Positions 29,901 to 39,489 of a DNA stretch of 64,000 nt are shown one piece after another. Position 1 is the stretch's first letter; every line of letters begins with the position of its first letter. The stretch spans positions 2,709,001 through 2,773,000 of the forward strand of contig JALIZF010001939.1 in NCBI GenBank assembly GCA_029948255.1. The letters are read 5' to 3'. Made by a program: the position numbers and the translations under genes. Source of the stretch: Telmatactis stephensoni (lineage: Eukaryota; Cnidaria; Anthozoa; Actiniaria; Isophelliidae). Under the pieces are notes generated by a model, which saw only the letters and a program-made list of their open reading frames with translations, searched no databases and had not been told where the DNA came from.

Positions 29901-32900
29901 CCACTACATTCGAATATTCTATGCATACAACTCTTAGCTCACTAGTTTATTTTTGATGGAAGGAGGAAAACCGGGGGAGCCGGAGAAAATTAAACCCCTC
30001 AAAGCAAGGGAGAGAACGAACTAACAAACTCGAGTGACATGTGATGCCCCGTCCGGGATGCCCCGTCCTTGCCCTCCCTAAGGATGTAATAACTATTAAA
30101 AGTTGATGAAGTAGATGGATATATCGCAACACAGGAATCATAAATGAATTGGTAAATGAGTTGAAGAATTATTGTATAGTTATTGGGTGGTGTATTTTTA
30201 GCTTACAAAAAATATAGAACTGTCTGTTTGATCCAATCCATCATATCCAGTAATTTGATTAGGAAAATAATTAACATCACAAACATCAGGGCCAGCGCAA
30301 CAAACAAGAAACCTGAGTAAATACAAATAAATCAAATAAATGGAGGTACGTGGCTCGTTACAGTGAAACTTCTTTAACCAAGAATAAATAAAAGCTAACT
30401 ACGCGGAAATTAAAAACACTAAATTGGTTTGCGAAAAAGGTTTTGGTTGGCTACACGATTTTACTGTAAAGTGTGGTATTTACTTTGTCGAAACGATCCT
30501 CCCTTTATTGGCTGGGAGGTTTTTGATAAAAGACTGAGCAAGAAAGGCACCCTGTAAACTTTGGACAAACCAAAGCCAATTTAAAAAACACATTCTGGAC
30601 TAAGTCAAGTTTGACTGGTTGAAGTCGTTTCGTTTGGAGGGCTGTTCTGTACCATATAGGTTGACATTTCTTACTTACCAATTGCTGTGAATGCAATTTG
30701 ATAGCCACAAAAACGAAGATTGTTGCCCTGTAACAGATATTTTATTCGTCACAATCTCAACAAGGAAGAATCGGTTCCTTCATCACCCAAGGGACAAAGT
30801 TCTAGACAGTTAAGCACCACCTCCCAACCTAAAACTGCAGCCTTCATACGCCCCCCCCCCCCCCCCCCTCACCCCTGATTGACGAAGTACAAAGTACAAG
30901 TCTCTTAGCTCACGGCCCTGTTTAGTTTCATCAACTCAACTCTTCCCTCTCTACCCATGCGTGGCATGACTTGAGAATGAGCTGTAAATTAAAGGAATCC
31001 ATTTTATCGAGTACTGACCACAAGCATTTTTAGCTTGAGATATTCATCTGGAAGAAGACTTTTCTTGGATATGTAGGTTTTCAGCACATCCTTCCTGAAC
31101 ATTAAAAGGAAAACTCCCATTAAACATATAGTAGTATAGATATGGGTGCTGTGGTCCACCTCGGTCGAACTCCCCTAGTTGAATTCTTCGCGGTTGCAAT
31201 CTTAAGAGTTTTTATAAGTGAGGGTTATCGGCCTGAAGCGAGGGGTTATGGGATATATTCACCGAGGGCGCAGCCCGATATCACATAAGCAATGACGAGC
31301 TGAAGGCCTATAAAGGACTTATTTTTACATTGGTGAGGTTTTCGAAAATAGAAATTTCATAAATGTCTAAAACAGAGAAAGTTATGCCGTTGAATTATGG
31401 CAGTTCATGTAAATATGCGCAGTAAACCATACGAGTTCACCAAATGTATCCTACACGTGTAATTTAGGTCATATGGATTGGTTATCAATTTTAATGCGAG
31501 GGGAATATACATTACTATTCTATATATATATATATATCACTTCTGTGGTTGAGGTACGTTTATTTACATAATTTTGTTTCTCGCTTGAACTAATTTTGAA
31601 ATTATTGATTATCCACTGATCTCCAACAACTATGAAAACCTGATTGAAGAGGTGGGGACATACATTTTTAAGGTCAACCAACCTCAGCTACCTAAGCCTC
31701 TCCCCTCCCTTCCCCCTGCAGTTCCCCCTCCCCTCTTCCCCCGGTAGCAGCTATATATGTAGGTTACATTCCATACTAATAGTTACCTATGACTCCTCAA
31801 GAAAAACAAAAGTTGTAGCACAGCAATTAAACATGCCAGGATGACAGCAACGATGGCATAGTCTAAGTGAAGTTATAAAAAAGGGAATCAAAATATGGTA
31901 TTGAAAGAGTAATGATTGCATAAGTCTAAGGTGGATTTAACAAATTTACAAATGTTTTCCTTGTATGGACTCTTATTTACCAACATTTTACGTCTCACAT
32001 GGTCAAAATGTTATGGACTCACGAGGCGAAGCCGAAAATTTGTTTTTTTTTTAACCACAAACTGGAGAAGTAGTTTCTTGTCCAACTCGCTCGAACGCGA
32101 GCGCGTACGCAAAATGAAAACGATCGATGACGCATGCGCAAATCTTTGGTATGGAATCTTATTTACCACAGTTCCCGACCAATCAGAAAGCGAGAAACTG
32201 ATTGATTGTGGCAAAATTAAAAGCGTATATCTTGTATAAATCCTTATCCAGGGGATTTCTCAGATGGCATGCACTATTCACTTGTAATTTCAAACAAACT
32301 TATAAGTTTAACATAGTCACATAGATTATTTTATCGAAACTTATTACAAACAGATGCATGATCAAATTCACCATTTTGGTTATAATACACATATATATTT
32401 CACCATGCAAATATTGGTATCCAATCCAGGCGAGGACATCTGGCAAACTGACTGACGAGTTTTGTCCATCAAGACCAAGATCTAGAAGAAGTAAATCTTC
32501 AAGTTCGTTCTTCACAAATGTTATCGCAAACAATATCTGGGCTGTGACCTGGAACAAGAGATGAGCAAGAATGCTATTGCTTAGGGTCTGTTTACAAGGG
32601 GAAGGGTTACCCTAACACACAAGCTTTTGTTTTCTTGTCCCTGAGAAATCCCACCCATGATGATTATATTTTTCATTTGGCTTGCCTAAATTACATATTT
32701 TAATGGCAATTTATATATTTATTTATACAGTCATTTCAAGCTAACAATAAGTCAGCTTATCTATTTATTTATGTATTATTTGTATTTATAATTATTTATA
32801 TTAGGATATATTTTTAGATGTAAATTATATGATACAGCAGGTCCACATCAGCAATAGCTGCCATTTTCAACCTGCTCAACCAAATAAAGGATGTATGCGT

Positions 32901-35900
32901 GTATGTATGTATGGAGAACCATTTTACACGAAGGATTGTTTTCTTTGTTGCAAAAATTAAGAAGAAAATGTTTATTTTACTTCGTGAAACAAAGAAAAAT
33001 TGTTGCGTACGGAATAGCAACATGACAAACATCGATTTTGTTGTCTGTGGTTATCGCACCTTGGTAGCGTTTTCTCATCTGCTGCTAGAATAAAGTAAGG
33101 GGATGTTAACATGGCACTAGGATCATCCTAGCAGGCGAATCATCCTACCTGCTATACATTTACTGCATTCTGTTTACATGGAAATTTGTGTCTTCACTTC
33201 GGGTACTAGGATCATCCTACTAAACAGAATGCAGTAAATGTATAGCAGGTAGGATGATTCGCCTGCTAGGATGAACCTAGTGCATGTAAACACAATTGTA
33301 AACACCCCCTAAGAATATTTCAACAAAAACAGGGAACATACTTGATAGATGAAGATCAACGAAACAAAAATTGCTGATAGAAATTGCGTCGAGAACTTGA
33401 AATCTGCATTCAAAATTAAAAAGGAAAAATGAATATTTTATTTCATTCTGACTGATTTCAATCATCCATTCAGCGCAGGCAGTGATTGCACAACTATCAT
33501 ACCCTTTGCTTGTAATTTAGTTACTTGATTAATCACAAACCACTTCTCTCTGCACCAAAAAGACCCAATAAAAACACCTTATTTTTACCTCGGAGTTCGT
33601 GACAGTCAACTCGGGAGATAGTGATAATCGAAATTAGAACAGACCACCTCTTGACACGCGCACAGTCCACAAAGGTAGACGGACAAGAAAGAGGGCAAAG
33701 ACACGAAGGGGAGAAGAGGTAGAAGAAGCAGCGTATCAATCTACCTGGTCGACTTGCATAAATTTTGCGTTTCAGCGTCACATATAACGGCTCGTACTCT
33801 AGCTGGACTCTGAAAGAGATCACAGTATTACATGTGGTAATACGTATTGGCCCAGACCAAGCAGAGAAAATGCTTTCTTTCCTTAGTAAAAACGAACTAG
33901 TAGACTTAGAGTTGTATGCACAGAATATCAGAATGTAGCGGTAGTGTGTGTGAGAGCAGGGTCGCAGCCACCATTTAAACATTGGTACGGTATTTAAAAG
34001 TTGGTCCGGTTTTTCGTTTTCCTACACGAATTCATGCTTTCAAAACTGCAATGACAATGGTTCTAACGGTAAAAGTTGGTCCGGTTGAAACCTGACTAAC
34101 CGTACCGGTGGCTACGGCCCTGGAGAGAGTGGAAACTATAGCTGTATAGCTAAGTACTATAAGCAAAGTAGTTTCTATATTTATTTAAGAGAACGCCTTT
34201 CAACCCTTACTTGCAGACGTGACTATTAGCTCATGCATGGACCATAAGCTATAGTTGCGACTTAATTGCAAGGTCCCGTTTTCAATCAGTGACAGGTTTT
34301 GATCGGTCTGTGTGTGGCCAAACGGGAAAAAAGCCCATTTTTCGTTTATTAATTTGCTTGTTGATTTTATAATTTTTTTACTTACCTTTTCTGGTGAAGT
34401 TTGTTTGCTAGCAACATTACAACATGACTATTGTCTGTCTCCTCCGCAACACGTTCATCAGTGTTTGTTTCTGGATTCTGCAATATGATGATACTACAGA
34501 TGAATTAAGACCGGCGCAATTCAAGTAGCTTGGGCGTTAGAGTAGATTTGGTATGAACGTGAAAACGGCATTGTCACTGCACGGCACCGTACAGTTACGG
34601 CAAGAATTTTGGATGATTTTTTAGACATCACGGCACTGACGCATTACGGGCACGGCACGGCGCGGTCCGTTTCACACTCATACAAATAAAGGCGTAAAAA
34701 ATGATACAATCGGCAAATATTTATCTGTGGTAAATGAACTTACAAACAGATCTTGAAATTGTGCCCCGTTGGTGCAATATTTCCTCAACTCTCTGAACAA
34801 CAGTACTGCATAACAGCCAAAAAGAACAACAGTGCATATTACTCCTGGCAAATAGACCACGATGTCTCTATACTTGACGAAGCTCAAGCCCTAAAATAAG
34901 CAAAAATCATGTTGACATGGTTGACCAAATGGCTAAAGTGCTGTAATCCAGGTTCGAGTCCAAGCTCCCCGGGTGTTTGATTATATTTCAACTGGATTCG
35001 TTTGATGTGTTAATCTCTACCATGTCACGAGGTTCTCCGGTATTTCCTCCCTCAGCAAAAATCAACATGTGAGTTGTGAAATATTTAATGTAGGAGTAGT
35101 GAGTGTGAGTGCCAACAGAGGAAGAACCACTGTGTGGATATGCTACTGTGAAAATATTGTTTATTCATTCATTCACTCATCAGTATTCATTCATCCATTC
35201 ATCCCTTTCTTTCTTCCCTTTTATTTCTTTCTTCGTTGATTCATTTATTCTTACTAGGCCAACCATGTCACCTATGCATTTATTCGTTTATTCATGTATT
35301 TAATTTACAAAAAATAGTTTTTGGAATGTCAGCAAAATTTCTGAAAAAGATTAAAATTATTTTAGAAAAGCCCAAAATGTATAAAGTGATACATAACTTG
35401 GAAACACTTACAAGCATTTCTGAAAATAGTCTTGTTAATTTATCGTATGAGCAACCAAGGTACATCGATAATTCGACAATCAACCTAAACTTACAACAAA
35501 AGTTTTTTTTATTTATAGCTGTATTTGATGGCAACACTCAGAGAGAGATCAGTATACATCCATTGAGTAATAGATACACGTGCAAGGTTGATAAGCACGC
35601 GAAAACACATGTCGAAATCCAAATTATCACTTTTGTACTTTGCACAAAGCATTGAAAATTTGGGGATTTTTCCATTTTGAACCTCAAAATCATCTGTTTT
35701 GCAGCCTTTGTCCAGAAATTCCTTTTATTGAAAAGAAATGATACTGTGTTTTTAGCAAGCAATCCTAATTTGATAAGAATTCAATAAAAAATTTTATCAG
35801 TGCAAATTTGGATTTCGACCTGTTGGTCAATTAAGGAAGGGGCACAAAAATATATTGATCATGTCGGTTTACGTTCATTCCATTTTTCTGAAGCCATGGT

Positions 35901-37972
35901 ATACTTTTTGGAAAATGATGCGTCTTCAATCATCTGCTCGATATTCTGCCGAGCATGATCAAGCGATGGTATCCAAGAAATAACATCACAGACGCCACTT
36001 TCAGTAGTACTAGTGCGACGCAAATGGTTGAAGCGCCAGTGTCAGTGAGCAGGCTCGCAAAGAATCAGCGGTAAAAGTATGAAGGAACATGTAAACTGGC
36101 TCAAACTGGTATTAACACGTTTCAAACCAGTTGTTAAATTCATTTATCCACAGTTCTGAACGCGGCATAAATTTACATATCCGTCGGAAGGTGTGAAGAA
36201 GTTATCCGAAATTGAATTAAAGTTTTCATTTGTCTTTCATGCTGAAATCATCACATCTGAATAATTTTTTCTAAAAAAAGGCCTAAAATGTCAGTGTGCA
36301 TTCCAATGACGTTTTTGACGCATTAGCCCAAAAAAATGGCGCGTTATATTGTAGCTATGTTGAGGATATATATTATATGGGAAAAAGATATTCTATAGTA
36401 TTCTGCACCCACCGTATAAAGGTATAGAGTAAGCCAATAGTGTACCCAATTACTTTGTACTCGGTATGGAGGCAAGCCACATATGGAAAGTTGACAATAC
36501 CAGCAACTGCAGTCATCAATATTCCCCTAAAAGCTGGAAAATATTTCTTATGGAAGCTAAGTGCTTGTGAATAAAGTGAAATTGACAAAGATGGCAACTC
36601 GAAACAGTGGGATTTGTTAAGCATGAATAGCAGCTCTCATGTCAGCACCGCGAGCTAAACCGCGCGCGTGCGCTTTTTGAATTTTTTGGAAAAAAATTGA
36701 ACTTTTTTCCTTGATTACTTACTTAACAATTTAGCAAATATATCAATAGGTAGATATCTATAAGTGATCTAAAGGTGTATCTATAGGTGATCTAAAGGTG
36801 TATCTGTAGGTGTATCTATAGGTGTTTTCATACCTTTGCCCCATGGTGTTTTGGGTAATTTAGAAGCATCAGTATCGTCTACATTTCCCAAGCCAATTGC
36901 GACCAAAAACATTGTTAAACATGAAGCAGCCGCTGCCCCAAAAGCAAGTACGGTGGCAAGTCTGTTTCTGTCTTTACCCAGAAAATCCACTGGACTGTAA
37001 ATCACAATACAAATTAGCACTCTTAGTACATAAGACATTAGATGCACTCTTGTTAATTTTTGAACACACAATTAATCCAGGACCAAAATGCACTTCAGAA
37101 CTCATGGTCAATCTTGCACCATTGAGTCAAAATAATGACCCACAGGGGGGATGGGGGCACTCCTAGGTATTCAGTTCTACGGGGATGCTCTGCTCTGCCC
37201 ACACTCTCGATCCTAAAGCATTCTGCTCTATTACTTTGGTTGAGTGGATCAGCCAAAGTGTGTGGTATGTTTGAACTGGGAGGGGAGTGGGAAGGGGGGA
37301 GGGGACCCTCCTTATGACTAATGGACTGGCATATGGGGACTGATGGCTCCACCTGAAAGGTCAATACATTTGTCATGTCCGAGATTGACATAAGGGGTAA
37401 CCCCGATGGAGGGGGGAGGGGGGTACTTGACCAGGATTTGGGTGGGGATGTTCCGCTGGGATCCTAAAACGGCTAACCTGTTTATGACAGAAAAACTCAA
37501 AATACCATACCCTGTTTGACAAAGTATAATAATTGTACTTATTTGTTTGTAATGTAGATAAGTTTCATAACGAGTTTGTCGCGGTCGTGATCGAACAACA
37601 ATAAATTAAATAAGGTTTAGGTTGGGTACCCTTACAACAAAATAGAGCCTTTTCCAAAGCACTAATGATCGAGGTTCAAAACTTTAAACAACTTGGCTCC
37701 TGATTATATTTCATCAAAATTTATCGATCGAATACTGAATCCTGTATTCAGTATTTACAAGACAAGTATTACTTTCTAAAACATTGCATACAGTCAAACC
37801 TCAAATGCCGGTGACTGCTTAATACAGGTTTGACTGGTGTAAACTGATAAATACTACTGAACTAAGAATAGATGGCTATTACTCACACAGCGAGGGCTGG
37901 TCTTCCATTGCATAAAACAGGGCTCAGTCGCGCCCTTCTCTTCATGAAACTAATCATCAAGATGATAGCAAT
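26712..37972 (-). CDS. STRA6-like multi-pass membrane receptor, copy A
   Basis: Related to vertebrate STRA6, the plasma-membrane receptor for retinol-binding protein that moves retinol into cells. Recognised by colinear similarity: NGRPALAVPVDFLGKDR, then several transmembrane segments, IYQVTAQILFAIT, CGYQIAFTAI, a segment ending NRHFYGIMTY, and the C-terminal LNRWFLAVMLMRNPSLVRYR. Exons (high to low): 37972-37887, 36994-36834, 36533-36413, 34890-34744, 34477-34386, 33809-33745, 33609-33589, 33403-33342, 32548-32404, 31862-31787, 31094-31019, 30727-30679, 30312-30207, 29647-29540, 28200-28037, 27643-27536, 26917-26712. About 600 codons are assembled, close to the family's length. The start exon and possibly one short exon between 36413 and 34890 are not found. 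Every exon found is open, so the gene looks functional. Ligand specificity in cnidarians is not known from sequence. Confidence 0.9.
27020..27195 (+). mobile_element. SINE fragment (B-box GGTTCGATTC)
   Basis: GTCCCGGGTTCGATTCTCGG followed by a conserved body containing TACTCCGGTTTTTCCTCCCT. The same body motif recurs near 35035 and, reversed, near 62430. A counterpart lies at about 51830-51985 in unit B. Confidence 0.55.
27366..27481. repeat. (AGACG)n microsatellite, about 23 copies
   Basis: Uninterrupted pentanucleotide in the last intron of STRA6-like A. The unit B counterpart (52166-52214) has about 9 copies. Confidence 0.95.
27536..27643 (-). CDS. STRA6-like A: GYMAYIGFLN exon
   Basis: 108 nt, GYMAYIGFLNVLVAFRHPVM then LCFCQLLIDERRKKDS, matching the conserved HP.M..FC.LL segment. 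Donor TTCAG|GTATAA. Confidence 0.9.
28037..28200 (-). CDS. STRA6-like A: RHFYGIMTY exon
   Basis: 164 nt, RHFYGIMTYFFFFFNIVVGL, WSGLFRIIKGAVLGLVFVCR, then VDKTSMMQGYRKWDK. It contains the last transmembrane helix and the amphipathic segment that follows it in STRA6. Confidence 0.9.
28640..29574. repeat. 45-bp minisatellite built on a splice donor, 21 units
   Basis: Unit on the plus strand: GTCTATGTGGACTGTAAGGT, then CAGGGTGGGTGTGGTCTTAC and CTGTT. On the transcript strand each unit offers CCTTACAG|, 16 nt, and in about three quarters of units CAACAG|GTAAGA. Some units read CAGGAAAG and lose the donor. Because 45 is a multiple of 3, long artefactual plus-strand ORFs of 309 and 335 codons cover it. 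Confidence 0.95.
29540..29647 (-). CDS. STRA6-like A: PFIFVPVLIW exon, parent of the 45-bp minisatellite
   Basis: 108 nt, LPFIFVPVLIWFVMKMMCMF then VFHDKTYPDFTVQIDN. Its last 29 nt plus the first 16 intron bases form the unit repeated 21 times in the intron. The donor ACAACAG|GTAAGA is the outermost of the array. Confidence 0.88.
30207..30312 (-). CDS. STRA6-like A: transmembrane exon GFLFVALALM
   Basis: 106 nt, GFLFVALALMFVMLIIFLIK then LLDMMDWIKQTVLYF. Donor TTTT|GTAAGC. Confidence 0.88.
30679..30727 (-). CDS. STRA6-like A: CGYQIAFTAI exon
   Basis: 49 nt, GNNLRFCGYQIAFTAI, matching the FC....YQ.AF motif of STRA6. Donor ATTG|GTAAGT. Confidence 0.88.
31019..31094 (-). CDS. STRA6-like A: cytoplasmic exon RKDVLKTYIS
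   Basis: 76 nt, KDVLKTYISKKSLLPDEYLK then LKMLV, charged. The donor GTG|GTCAGT is slightly non-consensus. Confidence 0.82.
31787..31862 (-). CDS. STRA6-like A: transmembrane exon DYAIVAVILA
   Basis: 76 nt, DYAIVAVILACLIAVLQLLF then FLRSH. One helix followed by a basic stop. Donor ATAG|GTAACT. Confidence 0.88.
32404..32548 (-). CDS. STRA6-like A: VTAQILFAIT exon
   Basis: 145 nt, VTAQILFAITFVKNELEDLL, LLDLGLDGQNSSVSLPDVLA, WIGYQYLH. End of a transmembrane segment and an extracellular loop. Acceptor GTTCCAG, donor CATG|GTGAAA. Confidence 0.9.
33101..33310. mobile_element. MITE (about 210 bp), unit A copy
   Basis: GGATCATCCTAGCAGGCGAA, then TCATCCTACCTGCTATACAT, mirrored by the right half. Present at the same position in unit B (about 57599-57806), so it predates the duplication. 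Confidence 0.8.
33342..33403 (-). CDS. STRA6-like A: transmembrane exon DFKFSTQFLS
   Basis: 62 nt, DFKFSTQFLSAIFVSLIFIY plus Q. The following exon starts VTAQ, giving the family's IYQV signature. Donor CAA|GTATGT. Confidence 0.88.
33589..33609 (-). CDS. STRA6-like A: 21-nt micro-exon
   Basis: Encodes VDCHELR across its junctions. Acceptor CTCCCGAG, donor CGAG|GTAAAA. It keeps phase between its neighbours (1 to 1) and is conserved at 58084-58104 in copy B with a single residue change. Confidence 0.7.
33745..33809 (-). CDS. STRA6-like A: VQLEYEPLYV loop exon
   Basis: 65 nt, VQLEYEPLYVTLKRKIYASR plus P. It aligns with the EEYLRNLL..K loop of vertebrate STRA6. Acceptor TTTCAG|A, donor CCAG|GTAGAT. 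Confidence 0.85.
33957..34122. mobile_element. hAT-like MITE, unit A copy
   Basis: Ends CAGGGTCGCAGCCACC and GGTGGCTACGGCCCTG, with GTTGGTCCGGTT repeated inside. The unit B copy is at about 61176-61342 (CAGGGCCGTAGCCACC). Confidence 0.65.
34386..34477 (-). CDS. STRA6-like A: cytoplasmic loop exon
   Basis: 92 nt, NPETNTDERVAEETDNSHVV then MLLANKLHQK, acidic and hydrophilic. Ends AAAAG|GTAAGT in phase 2. Confidence 0.88.
34744..34890 (-). CDS. STRA6-like A: transmembrane exon GLSFVKYRDI
   Basis: 147 nt, phase 0-0, GLSFVKYRDIVVYLPGVICT, then VVLFGCYAVLLFRELRKYCT to QFQDLF. One transmembrane helix followed by a basic segment. Donor TTT|GTAAGT. Confidence 0.9.
34891..36412. other. STRA6-like A intron, no further exon proved
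   Basis: Contains a SINE piece (CCAGGTTCGAGTCC at about 34950) and ATTC-rich DNA at 35160-35300. A short missing exon with phase 2 to 0 may be here but no candidate is conserved in unit B. Confidence 0.4.
36413..36533 (-). CDS. STRA6-like A: transmembrane exon AFRGILMTAV
   Basis: 121 nt, AFRGILMTAVAGIVNFPYVA then CLHTEYKVIGYTIGLLYTFI. The acceptor TTTTCCAG|CT fits the phase. The donor is ACG|GTGGGT in phase 2. A phase-0 exon follows, so either a short exon is missing or the weak donor four bases further (TGG|GTGCAG, end 36409) is used. Confidence 0.82.
36834..36994 (-). CDS. STRA6-like A: PVDFLGKDR exon
   Basis: 161 nt, PVDFLGKDRNRLATVLAFGA, then a hydrophobic segment to PKTPWGK. The PVDFL..DR motif is strongly family-specific. 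Acceptor TTACAG|T, donor AAAG|GTATGA. Confidence 0.9.
37887..37972 (-). CDS. STRA6-like A: end of TM1 and first cytoplasmic segment
   Basis: 86 nt, IAIILMISFMKRRARLSPVL then CNGRPALA. Hydrophobic start followed by KRRAR, as in the family. Donor GCTGT|GTGAGT (phase 2). Confidence 0.85.
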
Positions 37973-39250
37973 CTATAAATATGCAAGTCAGCAAAATGGT
38001 TATAATAATTAGAGTACAAATAAAGGTGTGCATCATAACTAGTATTGATTATTATAAAAAGAGATAATAAATTATGGTTTTAAAAATTTTGAATTTGCAG
38101 TCAGGATTCATATATAGTTCAATATTTCTAACATAATATACTTTTTGCCTCTAACGTTATATAATATAACTTTACTTTGTTATTATAAGTAAGAGGCAAA
38201 AAGTATATAGTTAACATGTTTTCATTTCATTAGTGTTACACAGTGCTTAAAATAAACAGGAACAAGTACTGTAGTATAGCCATGCAGTTGATATAATTAG
38301 TGCATGGCTTTCTTGATGTGAGAGGTCCCAAGTTTGATTCCCAATGACTTGTCACATTTGTTTTGACTTCTTTCCATTCTTTATATAGCTTTTAGGTAGC
38401 TTTACTGATGGAGAGATCGAACTTTACGCTAAACATATACTAAGCCTTAATTTACCTTTAAAATAGTGGAACAACCCCACTAATCACTCCAAGTTCTACC
38501 CCCACCTCTCATTCCCCATTTCCCATTCCTCGGGGGTGGAAGCAGAATAATTGGACTACCATTATTCATTATTCCCAAATAAGTTTTCTCAAGAATCCAT
38601 CATTTAACCATTTCCCATTATTTCTCATTCTTTTTCTATTTTTCTGTTATTCATTATTCATTATTCTTTTTTCATCTTTTCATTATTCATTATTCCTTGT
38701 ATTTCAAATGCAATAATTCATTATTCCAAAGCATTCTCAAACCGTTATTCATTATTCATTATTCTGCTTCCATCCCCGACATTCCCCACAGCATCCCCTC
38801 ACAAAACTCCAAGATCAGGGTCCACACTGGGAGAGGCTGCAAACTGATATCTGAAGACTAGTGAAAGACCGTGAAAGTCCTACTGCTTTAATAGAGTGGT
38901 TTTCGTATGAGTGGGAACACTGTACGGTTACGATACGATACGGTTACGGCATGAATTTCGCATGTTTTTATAGACATTACGGCACTGACACGGTCACGGT
39001 ACGGCGCGGTAAGTTTCCCACTCATACAAAAACGACTCTATTAGCGGTGGAACTCAAGATCCCTTCTAGTATAAGGGAATATAATATAACACTAACTTTA
39101 TATTTAAAAAAACGTTAATTTGTGTCACTTACTGCTGGCGCCAGTATTCCAAGGTGGTAGTGATATGGATTTACTAAGCATGACTCGTTCCTTCAGGCAT
39201 ATAACATCAAAGAAAATAGAAAAAGAAAGGAAAAAGATCAGAAGATATTG
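37973..39250. other. Upstream of the first recognised STRA6-like A exon
   Basis: (ATTCATT)n-rich DNA at 38565-38770 and a MITE at about 38906-39027 (ends ATGAGTGGGAAC and GTTTCCCACTCAT-like). The true start exon should lie here or further right. An ATG segment at 39181-39133 (MLSKSISLPPWNTGAS) ends at a good donor but in the wrong phase. Confidence 0.4.
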
Positions 39251-39489
39251 TCTCCCTCGCAGCCGTGTTTAGCCTCGTAAAGAACGTTGCGTGAAGATTG
39301 ACTGGTAATGGGAATATTAGGTGAGCACGCGATGACATAGTTTGTTTACATGCAAAATGTCAAATTTGACAACGAATAATAATCTGAAACATCATCAACA
39401 TTAATCGGACTTCAACACTACAAGATAGCATCACCCTTAACAAAACCTGAGAATTTCAGGGCAAATGCTGATAAATAGGCTATTCAAAA

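Noticed and set aside
33533..33982. 149-codon minus ORF spanning two exons
   Set aside because: Intron read-through. The coding parts are the exon 33745-33809 and the micro-exon 33589-33609.
39133..39181. Possible first coding exon of STRA6-like A (MLSKSISLPPWNTGAS)
   Set aside because: The donor is good but leaves phase 1, while the next recognised exon (37972) needs phase 0 and would hit a stop; no support from unit B within the window.
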